DNA from: Catonia carolina
Lineage: Eukaryota; Arthropoda; Insecta; Hemiptera; Achilidae
Length of the DNA: 64,000 bases
Reading direction: 5' to 3'
NCBI GenBank assembly: GCA_035578175.1
Contig: JAQMRL010000002.1
Location: forward strand, 134,418,171-134,482,170
Part shown: positions 40,001-53,300 of the stretch, in pieces
Layout of the letters: every line of letters starts with the position of its first letter
Position numbering within the stretch: the stretch's first letter is position 1
The notes under the pieces: model-generated
The model's input: only the letters and a program-made list of their open reading frames with translations
Databases searched by the model: none
Told to the model about the DNA's origin: nothing
Translations under genes and position numbers: made by a program

Positions 40001-43000
40001 TCGTAAATAAACGGGACAGGATTATGAATACGTACATCCAAAATTTTTAGAAAATTGGAAATGGAATCTTAATAAAAACAATAAATTATATTATAAAATA
40101 ATAAAATTATTTTTAAGACGAGAAAAATGGCCGATGCACTCCAAGGAACTCACAACATGTATAAGAAGAAAATACTCTCAAGATAAGCCAAGATAAGACA
40201 TTATAATACTGTGATAAAACCTATGATCTGTTTGCGAGCGAGTGCCTTAGAATGATTGTGTGCTGTGGTCTACGAGAAGCAGAGAAATTTGAGAGAACGA
40301 TTCTCTGCAAAACAGTGCGCCCAAAGATTGCAGACAGACAATATAGGTTACGAGGACGAGTAAAACAGTACAAGGAAAATGAACGATTAATGGGAATAAT
40401 TAGAAAAAGATTAAATTTATGTGGACACCTGTATTTGTAGAATGGATGTCAAACATTTGACAAAATAAACTTTTAAGGCACTAAACAATAAACCTAAGAT
40501 ATCGGATAAACGGTTCAAAGAAGTCAGAAGATATTGGGGAAACCGGAATAAACCAAGAAAACTCAATGAACCAAACCAAATTTACACAACTATGTAAGTA
40601 AATTAATAAATTGGAATGAATAAAAATATTACTTACTCTGAGACCATCACTTGATATCCTGCAGACATCAACAATACGTTCTTCCTTAGAAGCCCCTTTT
40701 CTTTTAATTAATTCAATACAAACTTCACCAGTTTCAAGAATACTTAATACTGCACTTTTTGTTTTGTGTCGTGTTGGTTGAAGACGGATTGAGCACAATG
40801 GTGGCACACTTAATTTTAATTGTTTATTAAAACTATCGATAAAATCATCATTACAAATATCATTTTTATTGACATCATCTTGTTGAAAATTACGATTGTC
40901 AACTGGTGTATTAACTACAGGCGGATCAATTTTTTGACACCAACTTAAACATTTTTCTTCAGTTCTTCTCACATCATCTCTTAATGGTAAAGGTGACAAA
41001 CACGATTTGATTTTTTCACGGTTTTCTCGATCCGAATTACAATGATCCAAACTGTGTGATGAACTGCACTGTTTACTTTTACAACTGTTTTCAGAACCGC
41101 TCACCATTTGCACAGTATTGTGTCTGGAAGATGATGATGAAGAAGGATGATTCATGACAACATCAGAATTCGCAAAACATCTTTTATCAAGATTATCATT
41201 ACAACCGCATCGCGATCTGGAAACACATTTACTTGTTGGGCAACACCAATCACTCGGTAATGTTTCAGATTCTAACGCTTCAACTCTACGACACTGCCAA
41301 CACTGCGAATGACTTTCGTCACTCTCATCACTGTATCGCATATCGCAGGTTCTACAATTATGACATTTTTTAACTAGATATTTATTTTCGTTACTACAAC
41401 ATGATATCGAACGATTTCCACCACTTGAACAACTTTTATTTGCTTTCACCATCAATTGATTCTCCGAATGACTGTGACATGAATTATAACCGTTACACGA
41501 ATGATTAGAATCGTTATTATTATGCCGTGAACAATACGATGTCTTGTTCTCTGATCGACAACCTGCACTCAAAACGCTAGGAGGTATTTCAGATGAGTAT
41601 TCAGTTGAACAAGACATTCCTTGCCGATTGGGCAAAAATGAACCACTAATGTCAGTATCATGTAAACCTGAACCTTGAGAAAATTTTGATCTAAGTGTAT
41701 GCCTACTATTAGAATTAGAATTATGAAGAAATCTGTCTTCAGACCTAAAAAAAAAACAAATAACCAATTACACATAAAATAAGAAAACAAGTACAGTCGT
41801 TTCCGGATAATTGGTCCACTGGTTAATTGGGGCAGCCGGTTTTTTGAGACAGTTCTTTAATGAACAAAAACAGAACGGGATTTTACATTGATAAGTACTC
41901 CATTTATGCGGTCCATATGCCACTTACTGGTGCCAATCTGATGTATGTACATACATGTTTTATTAAAACCATTACAGGCCAGGGATGAACAACACGTGGT
42001 TCTAAGGGGCTAGATAAGATAAAGGGCAGGATAGAGGTAGTAAACATTTCGACAGATAAACAACAATTATCACACATCAGACATAATAAAGATGTTATTT
42101 ACAGTACAATGTGTAGGCTACATAATCGTCATTGCACAAAGTTCAGCGAGTCATATCCACTAGTAATGCCCAACCTTACAAGCTGTATAGCCTCCTTGTA
42201 ACTTATGGTTAGTTGTCACTTGTCATAAGTACATAGAACATTCGTAATTCCAAGCTTCTCATCATCAGTTTTTTGTGATTTCATGGGTGTACTGTAACAC
42301 ACTGTTTTTCAAGTCTGGTTGTTTTATTATCTGCAGGCATACTTTTTTATTTTTATTTTTAATTTCCATTCACATATTTTGTTGATATTTTTATGCGTAG
42401 GCTTACAGTACAGTACCTACTATCAACGTTTTTGTGAGTTAAATGCCGCGTAACGATATAACTGTGTGAACGAATAAAGCTTCTCGACAAAATAAAAATG
42501 TATCCACCTAAATTAAGCCAACGTAAACTATCAGAACTAACCGAAGTACCAAAAATTACGATAGCTTGTATCGTGCTCCGAGAAAAAAAAATAAGCAAAG
42601 AGTGGGCATTAAAAGATCATGGAACATCTCAGAAAATAAAACGCGAAGGAAGGATCTACTTGTTGAGAAGCATTTAGTGAATGGTTCGCCATTGTAACTT
42701 CGTAAGGTGTTAGTGTCAATGGTCCAATGCTTAAAACAAAGGCAAAAGGTTTTGCTAAAAAGTTAATCATTGTTCTGATACACTTTGATTTGTTTCGTAC
42801 ATATATGGATAGAACTTGCTTGTAAAATGTATGTATATGATAATTTTAATAAAATGCAGTATCGTATACACCACAGTTTACGAATTCGTTTATAAGGGCC
42901 AACCGTTTAATTCAGTCAAAATGCTCCGGTCCCGATTTGTCCCAATTATCCAGAATTGACTGTCTATTCAAACCATCAAGTTTGTACGTCACAGTAGTGT

Positions 43001-46000
43001 TGAACCAAGTGAATAATTTAATCACTGGTGAAAAATTTTTATTGAAATAAAATACTACAATATAAATGATACAGCAGACTCCCGTTTCTTAGCGGTAATT
43101 ACTGGCACTACAAGAGCCAAGAATCAAAATCACAGATAATCCGCACTATATTAAAAATACTCGTACAATACATAAATATGTAATCTTCAGCAGTGGTTTC
43201 AGAACTAAAAGCATTTGGTGGAAGTAGTCTTAATTTCGTAAACTTTGAATTGGTGTAATAAGTTGCTTAATTTTACGATGTCATCTGCAAATGTGTGCAA
43301 TTGTGGCTTAGTAGAATTTTGTACAAAAAATTATGTCCCACGGTAGTAATTATTTAATTTTAAGTTTATTATTATATTACCTACGCACAAACAAGGGCTT
43401 ATGTAAAGATGCTTAACCAAAAAAATAAAATAGAACTTATTTTATTCATTTTAAGTTCAGTAATTATTTAAGTGTTGAATTATTTTATGTTATTTAACGA
43501 TGAAATTCGCCCAGCTTTTGTCGTAATATATAAATAGGATGTATTAATTGTTGTTACTTAGGAAGATAATTATACTTTTAAGAGAATTTTCAAATAAAAC
43601 CATTTTATTCACTTAAGGAAACATTCATTTTTGCTTAATATAATGTAGTGAATACAGTATTGGATTGACAATGGTTTGATGGCAACTGAGAAGTAGCAAA
43701 TGCATGCACAATATTTATAATCACGCGTTTGTAATACGTCAGCACTAACAAGAAACTAAAAACAAGCACTTATAAGGTTTCTTTATTTTTTTATCTATAA
43801 TTATGTACTTTTATACACCCTTTTTAATAATGTACAAAAAAAGGTCAGTATTGTGTTATTTATTACATTAAATGCCTTACAAACTATAAATATATGATTT
43901 TGACTGTGAACCCTGATTGGGTATTAACAGTGCCAGCCCAACAGGGAAAAATGGTCAGCGGTGATCGCAAACATCCATTAATGGATAGCAGACAAAGAAG
44001 AAGAAGAAGAAGCAACCCCATGACCCAATGAGATGAGGATGATGTGTACGACGTGTAAATGAGGTGTAGCCTTGTACAGACCCAGGCCGACCATTCCTGA
44101 GAGAGTATGGTTAATTAAACCCCAACCATCAAAGTACACCGGTAACCACTGTCTAGTATTCAAATCCGTATAAAAGTAACTACCTTTACTAGGATTTGAA
44201 CCAGGAACCTTCGTCTCCGAAAATCAGCTGTTAAACAGCTGATTTTGGCGACAACTTTACCTCTAGACCAACCCGGTGGGTAGTACTGTACTTAATATTC
44301 TTTTATTAAATATCAATAGAGTACAAATATTTACAAAGAAATTAAAACAGTAAATAAATTCAGAAATATTTTTTTTCTAAAAGCGAATCGAATAATTGGG
44401 CGTTCTACTGCAAAATACAGAGAAAAATAAGAAAAATTTATTGACTTTGAATACAGACCTGGATCGTATTTTTGCATGGGAGTACAAATGAGGCACATTT
44501 TCACCAGAACAGTGATTGGATTGACGTGAAGTAGTGGTAACATCACCTGTTGCAGTCGTAGTCATTGTCAGAGAACCCAAAGCACTATCATCTTGTCTTT
44601 TATTCTACAACAGAGACAAACAATTTAACAATAAATAAATACACGAATACAGTTCACGCACTAAACAATACTTTTCATCAAAGACCCCATTAGTTTAAAA
44701 AAAAACAGCAAAGGTAAGTAGAGGGGTCCCTTACATTTGAAACATTAAACCGTCCTCAGACTTTTCACCTACTCTATAAATGCTGAAGATGGTGTAACCA
44801 CTGAAACACGAGAAAGTAATCAAAATGATCAAGGCAGCTAAAAAGTTCAGTGAAATTTATTCAATAGAATTGATTTCAAGCTGCAGAATGCATTGTAAAG
44901 ATTTATAATTATTTAAGTTATTTAGTTAGCATCATAGCAGTAGAATCCATATACCAGGTGTGATCAAAAAGTAAGGTGACTTTTTGAATTTCACGCGCTC
45001 TGTACACTCTAATTTCAAAATTATTTTTTTGTTGTGTTGGTACACTCGTCACGATCATATGTTCAAAGTTTTGACTATATAGCACGTGTTGTTTTTATGT
45101 GAGAGGCATAAAGGTTAGACTCGTGTTTACGTGCTCGGCGATATTTTTGCTGTTGAAAATAATGGAGCAGAGTGTAAAAAATGGTATAAAGTGTTCAAAA
45201 ACTCTTGAAATGTTGACAATGAACCTTGCTCTGGACGCCCCAGCACGTCAAAAACCGACGAAAATATTCAGAAAGTGAAAGAAATTGCGTTGAAAAATCG
45301 TCGAATCACGATTAGAGAAATAGCTGATGATCTTAACATGTCGTTTGGCTAATGCCAATAAATTTTAACGGATGTTTTGGGTATGACACGTGTGTCAGCG
45401 AAATTCATTCCAAAACTGCTTAATTTTGATCAGAAGCAGCATCGCATGAACATCGCCCAAGACATGTTGAACGACGTCAATGATGATCCTGATCTGCTCA
45501 AAAGGGTTATAACTGGTGACGAAACATGGGTCTATGGTTATGACGTCGAAACCAAAGCCCAATCATCCCAGTGGAAGATCCCAGGCTCTTCTTTGGTAAG
45601 GCTGCATCGCTGGAGGAGCTCAAGGAAATACCCAAAAGTGCATTTCAGAAATGTTTTGACGACTGGAAAAAGCGCTGGCACAAGTGCATTGTATCAGAGG
45701 GGGATTATTTTGAAGGGGATAACATAATTTTGGATGAATAAATGAATATTTTTTTATAAAAATGAAGTCACCTTACTTTTTTATCACACCTCGTAAATAT
45801 TTTTGTAATACAAAAAACTTTTTAATTTACCTTATACTGCTTTAAAAAATTCTTCTACAAGTACTTTCACGGTGTGCACCGCTTCTTTTTCAGAGTTTGA
45901 TTCAAACAATTGACAAAGGAAGATGCAATCTTCATAATATTCTAGAATTTTTATTATCATTACCTCAAGAAGCGCTGCGCACCGTGAAAGTACTCGTAGA

Positions 46001-47959
46001 AGAATTTTTAAAAACAGTATAACGATTTATGTATTATTTTTAATTCAGATCAACGTCTATCTTGCTCAGTATCCTTTACCGTGGGATTCAACTTCATGAC
46101 AACATATTATATTTGTTATAGATGCTTGAGGGAAGAGAAAATCTGGCAGTGCTGCCAACCTCAACTCTGAGACACTATATTTCACTATCGTGTAATTGAA
46201 GACTCCATGGAAAGAATGGAATAAGTCACATTTTGTAAATTTTTCAGGAGAATGTATATAAAATTTGCCTTTCGAACATTCTTTTATTTTATACTCGTAC
46301 CAAAATTAAAAACCTTTGTATCTCAGTTACTTACGTTGTTTGCAACCAAGTTTAACTAGGTGATAGTAGTTTTAACTGTCTACCAGAACGCGTTAAAACC
46401 TTATTTTTAGAAAAACGGCAGTTAACCCCATTCTTTTTTGTGGAGTCATCAATTGCAGTTTGTTAACCACATGGAGCCTTTCAAAAAATCTACTTCGTTG
46501 TGACTGTCACTTTTCCATTAAACCCCATTTCCTTTACAAATTTTCTTAACGTACAAAGTTTCAACTAAAATCTAGCCTTTCTTTTAAAACCGGTAATAAC
46601 TTTACACATGTCAGCTACACTTTCTTATTGATATAAAAATCCACCATAATTATGACAACCCCACGACTGCAAAAGCTGTCCAATAAAACATTCCTACACT
46701 CTGGCCATTTCCCTTTTTTTACCTGGTGTCAAACTGTTGATGAAGAAAACTATTAGCTTCTTCACTGTCTTTAACTTCCTTCTTTATATTTCAAAATGTG
46801 GAAAGAGAAACAGCGCAGTAGCTCAGTAGTTAGCAGCTTGCTCATGGCTTTTGTTTAGAGGCAAGGAGAGGCATTTTTAATTAGCTTCAACTTCACAAAA
46901 TTTTATTACACTGCTTATTAGATTTCATTCAGCAAAGTGAATAGTCCGAACACATTTTCGAGAGACCCACATTCCTGTTTACAGTAACAAACAGTTACAC
47001 TCGTACAGTTAACCTACAAAAGGTTCCACGATATACTGAGTGTTGTTGTGTTGAACTGATAACAAAGCAGTCCCGTAAGCACACTGATGCTTTCCTCCCT
47101 TTACCTCTTGTTAAAATCAAAGGCATTCTTGAGAGTTAAGTAACTATAGTATTTATTAGTTGTTTATTAGTTACTCTTGAATAGTTAATAGTCTTGTTAG
47201 TTGTAATTGCATTTATAAGTACTAGAGTTAAAAGTTTAATAATTAAATGTAATAATTATCAACTGAATCAATAAACAACTGTTACAAGTTTAAAGAGAGT
47301 CTGTTTGTTATTTATTATACCCAGATCTTGAATGAACCTAGGCTTAGATGTTACAGTATTTTGTGTAAACTATTTATTTTATAGTATTTGTGATTGAGAG
47401 GAGACTTACCGAAGAAAACTGAATTTTATCAAATTTTACATTTTAAAATATATTTTGAAATTCCCTCTTTTCAATGGTACCTAAATTGCATTTCTAGAAA
47501 CAATAGAAGTATTTTTATAAAAACTTTTAGCAACTTATGTTATGCAGTTACCTTCAGAATGTCTTAGTTACAACAGAAGCAATGGTTATGCTGGGTTTTT
47601 TATTTTGTGTCTGTTTCAGATTTTTACCTTTATACCCTACATATTTTAATGTTTTAAATGTATTTTTAAATTATATATATGTTATTAAATATGTATATTT
47701 TAATGATTCAAGAAATTCTTCTTTTTCCCACATCACTCTTTCCCTAAATCTTGCCTTGTATTATCAAGCAAACCATTTCATATCTTGGTTCACGCATAAT
47801 ATAACCCAAATATTCCATTTTCCTTTTTACTTTCTCTTGCCTGTATGAATATATAGGAAGGAAAGTATTGTTTTCATGTCGATTTTTCGAAATCGAGCTT
47901 TCACCGGATCTACAAGTTTGCAGACCCCCTGAACCCAAAAAACATGTTTTTAGCAATTG

Positions 47960-47994
<35 letters not shown>

Positions 47995-50334
47995 TATACA
48001 GAATATCTCAAGAACGGAACATCGTACCAACTTGAAACTTGAAACTTACGTTACATACCACGACCGGACCCGACACGAACATTTTCATCAAAATCGGTCA
48101 ACCGGAAGTAGTAGTTTGTGTAATTTTTCACTTTTTTGCGATTTTCTCAAAAACAGCTCCTTCGATTTTTTTTGAAATCGCCTCATGTACTAAAATTTTT
48201 ATGTTCTACAAGATAAGGTAGGCGCCATTTCTGCTGAAATTCTTGGGGAGGTTGTTTTCTGGTAAAAAAATTGTTTTTTTAAGATTGCGACTTTATTATG
48301 CATTTTACTGCAAAAATAATATTGTGAAGATAGGATGGTACATCTTCCCTTAAGAACACAGATAACAAGATCACAAATAATAAGAAACAACAACAACAAC
48401 AAATATTTGAAAGGTTTCTTTGTTTTCAAAGATTCTATTACAAATATACTAATAACAGAACATGAGTTTGATTTTTAATTTTTTTTAAATTATGACTTGC
48501 GGGATTTTTTTGGTCGACAAGGACTAGAAGAGCGTTTTGTTGTAGTAGATCTATTTCGTTTTCTTGGATTATTTTTATATTGTTTTCCATATTTCTTAGC
48601 CATATTGCTACTATCAGAGGAGCTCTCAGTCAACAGCTCGGAGGTATCTGAGGTATAATCAGAACTGGCACAACTATCGGTGTTACTTTCGTAGACATCA
48701 CCTCCATCACCGCTATCACCACTCTCCACCTCATCACTATCGCTAAGCCCTTTATGTTCATCTTCCCCTGAATTACTCCTTTGTATTTTTTTCACTTTAG
48801 TGTCATTATGTTGATTACCGGTTGCAGAGCTTTTAGATTGTTTTGTACTTCTCTCTGTTTGTTTTTCCTGTTTATTACTGATATGATTATTCAACTCTTT
48901 AATAAAATTTCTATTTACAATGTAGCGATTATTCTCAAGTTTGATTATCAATCGTTTCTCGACTGCGCTATCCAGTGCTTGTTTTAAAAGACTTAAACTG
49001 CAATTTCCATCGAATACTTTGTTTTCTTTAAGACGAATTAAAATCGAATAAAGATTTGATCCTTTCGGATCGTCTATCTCAATCAGTGTTTGTACGACCA
49101 CAGGTAATAACTTTGAAACATAATCTTGTTCAGCCGGTGTATTTGAACTGTTCATGTTTAACTGTATTTATGTTTAAAAAATTTATAAATGTAAATGAAA
49201 GTTTGTAAGAAAGTCTTTGATGTTACATTGTATTGAAATTGTAATGAGAATTTGAAACTACATGAGAAATTTTTAACTGTCACATTTTAATAAAAAATTT
49301 TAACTTTTAGTCCACTACACCATTATAATAAAATAATTATCACTGTTGCATAGTAACATTTACAAACAATTTTTTGTTTTTTTTTTTTTATTTCACAAAT
49401 GCATCCAGCAGACTCCAATGAGGGAGTATAGGACGTGTCAAGATAAAACTGATGAGCCTAAAATTTCATTACTAAATAATTAATTTACATTTTACATTCT
49501 ATTACAGTCAACTCTTGATAATTTGTAACTTTTTCCCCAGACCTTTGAAAAATACTCGATAAACTGAAAAAAAATTCAATGTGTTTTGCTCCCCTTAGTA
49601 ATTTAAAGTTTGTAGCGACGACATCTTGCTCACAAACACTTTACAATTTGAATTCAGGGCTCCTCCACTCTCTATAATGTGAAGTCCCCCATTTCTGAGA
49701 CTGGTTTGATCATGCACAAACTTATCGTTTGTTTAAATCTCCTGATTACAATCACCTGTTGTTTTCATACTGTCTGCAATCAACCCATGCTTTTTGAATC
49801 TGTGAAATTGAAATGAGCTTTAGAAAGAGCAAGATGTGTCTTTCAATGCATGAAAAAATGCTTGGTATTGAAGCTACAGAAAATGGTGTTTTAAAAAAAA
49901 GATGTTGCCGTTCAACATTTTACCATCTACTTTGTCGATGATTTAAAAAAATAAAGATTGTGACACTGAAGTGTCTCAGGTACAAGAAGTAAAAGGTCAC
50001 TTCAGAATAAGTTTCCCCATTGAGAAGTCCTTGTTGTTTTTTTTAACCTCAGACTGTTTTGCAATTACTGCTAATGCAGACAGTGAAGGATGAAATGATT
50101 TTTTTGTAATGTATGAAAATATGCCATGCCTGAATGGGATTCAAAACAAAGACCACATGATGAGAGAAGTGCTTGTTTAAGTAGATTAAGTAGAGGACAA
50201 AATGTTCCCGTGGGTACGTTTTAGGTCCCCTCATGGCACCTAAGTTTCAAGTTTCAGCTTCATAAAATTCTCTATATTTTAGCTATTTTGTTAAAACACA
50301 TGCCCCTGCACGCACGCACACACACGCGCGCGTG

Positions 50335-50366
<32 letters not shown>

Positions 50367-53300
50367 GGCCAATTGATAAAAAATGGTTTTTGGGTTCAGA
50401 GGACCTGAAAAGTGTTTTTCTGGCAAAAGAATCTAAAAGAAAACAATACTTTCCTTTCCTATATTATCACATAGAGCTAGAGAAAGTAAAAATTATGTTA
50501 GAAACTTACCAAAAAATTTTGAGGTTTATCATCTGTATTAAACTGGGTGATAAAGGGATGATTCAAAATGGCAGACAACTTTATTCGTTCCCTTGGATTC
50601 TTTTTAAGAAGTTTCTCAATAAGATCTTTTGCTTCAGGTGAAAAATGTTTTGGCATCTAAAAAACAAGAAAAACATATTTTTTTAATAAACTAAAACAAA
50701 TTTTGGGGAGTAGTTACCCAAAAAAATTTAATTATTTGTAATACCTATAAACCAATTTTTTCAGTTTATTTAGTCGAGCATCAACATCTTGATTATTAGT
50801 AACTACTTTGGGTGTGAACATGTGATCATTTTCTTGAGACCTCTGTTGCTGACTTTTTCCATCCACAAAATTTTTAACATCCTTCTGTAGTACCACATCT
50901 TGAACACCTCAAGTAGTCTCATGTCATCATCATCTTTCAAAGTCCAAGCCACAACAGAATTGAAAACATATAGCAGCAAAGTAACCAAATTTTGAGGTCT
51001 CTATACATACGACTGCCCATTTTCCTGAATGCTATACAAACTTCTTCTATAATTCTTTATCGTATCTTTCAGCTGTCCCTATTGTTCTTTACCAGACAAC
51101 CAAGATATCTTAACTTTCTTTCTCATTTTTATTGGGAAATTTTGCATAAGCTTGTGCATAGATAGATAGATATGATGAGACAAAGATGAAAAAATGAATT
51201 TTTCACCTTAACATCTGAACCCTTACCACAGAAACCAGGTACACTGACCACTTACATTAACAGGGCGCCCAACTTAAGAAACTTATTTCCAGTTTTGTGC
51301 CCTTCACAGTAATATGAGCCCTCACATTCTGCTACTTATTAAATACCAGGCCTTGATCTTTTTGACATTTACTTCTCTAAACCAGCTTCTACAAATCTCT
51401 CAATAAGACAGTTGAGTACAGGAAAGTTTTCAAAGACAGGAAACCTTTCACTGATAATAGTAACAAATGCTTTAGTTAGCTCCAAATTAATATCAAATGT
51501 GCTTTTGTATACTTGAATGTAAATGAATTTGAAACACGATTTACATTGAATATCATTACAAAAACCATTTTTTTCACAACAACTATGTCTGAATTACAGG
51601 ACAATCTAAAGCACAAATAAGAGTTTTTAGGTTATTTATATTTGTCCTAGAATATTCATGTCAAGAACTAGCATTTCATTGTCATTCACTGTGATTTTTT
51701 TTTAAATTTAGTTAACTAAAAGTTTTCACAATATTTCTCATCAAAGTCTAGTCACTACTTCCAATCGCATTCTCACTTGAATTACCTGATGGATCCAGCC
51801 TCAGAATTATCTTCAAAAATAAGTTGGTGAAAGTGTAATTTCCATTTTATGACTATCTTCTTTGAGTAACTAACTTAACTTTTTTTGTCATATCCTTTCC
51901 TACACTTTTTATTACTGACTAGCAAACCCCACCCCACTTGTTGAACTTCTTGAAAAACTAAACTTAAAGCGATTAAAATTTCACACAATCTTACATGTTG
52001 AAAGCCAAATCCTGACTACAATAAAACCAATGAATACTGGAAACAGGAATGTTGTTGTCATCAATACGAATTGCCGCTGGAAAGGGAGAAATATTACCCG
52101 AGAATGACTGGATATTAACAATAAGAAAAGTAGATAAAATATATTTCTTTAAAAGTAGGCCTAAATTAGCTTTGATTTTTGGATGGTTTACACAACAATC
52201 TATGCATTGTAGGTGATATTATTTTTTGGACATCTATCCCATAAAGTTTTCAAAAATTTTGAAAAAAGGAGAGTGCAAAGGATGATATTATATTGTACGG
52301 TGGTACTGTACCAAACTCATACTTGACTGCATAATACAAAAGGTATAATATGGACAAATAAAAAGAACAATAATAAAACAGATAACCACCCCACATAACC
52401 TAACACCAAATAAATAAAATAAAAGATGACTTAACTTTACCAATCAAACTTTTGTTTTGAAATGTCAATGCCATGTAGGCTACAGTACATAAGAAGCTCA
52501 AAAATTTTTAAAAGTGAAAGAATTTTTGAAATTGGTAGGGTAGTTTCTGAGATTACCTGGTGTACCGAAAAACAAATATTTTTTTCTTTATAACATTCAT
52601 ATAGATTTAAGGGGTGCCATTAAGACGCAGTTACTTAGTTCTAACATTTAAGTTAAATTTGAACAAAATGATTTACAATGTGAATAACCTATAAACTCAG
52701 CCTAGAACAATATAACCTACAAACACAATAAACAAAAACCAAAGTATAGTTTCAGGTAATAACACTGAACTTGTAAACACATAAAATATTAATAGAATAT
52801 GCAGTATTCACACAAAAACTCAAATAATTGACTCAAATCATAAAACAATCCCGAGAAGTAAAAATTTCTGTTGTAAAAACATGAGCCACATCAACATATG
52901 TTTATTAGCTCAAAGCAGTGCTGCTATTAATGAAAAAATGTCTAATTAATAGCTGTAGATTCAAGTTTTAAATTAAAAAGTTGCATAATTTGTTTACTTC
53001 ACACAAATCTATTCAGATAGCAATGATTATGCAATATTAACCAGCGAATATTTACAAAATTAATTCAGTAAACATGTGTTAACATAACATAAATAACTCT
53101 GTTTCTAGGAAACCTATCAAAAAAACAAATATAATTTTATTCACAATATAAAAAAGCATAATTTTAATTATAATTTTTTTTAATGTACTTTAATGGATAT
53201 CTACTCCCTTAATGAATATTTATCAAAGTAATATAGTACTACAAAGGGTAAAAAACAAATATCCCAAGTTGAATTTATTGTGTTGAATTCAACAATGGAT

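Noticed and set aside
40481..41767. 428-codon ORF as a separate gene
   Set aside because: It is the large Plk4 exon read through both splice sites; its ends translate intron.
47957..48221. ORFs across the (GT)n repeat
   Set aside because: Poly-Val/Cys from the microsatellite and repeat family F; not a gene.
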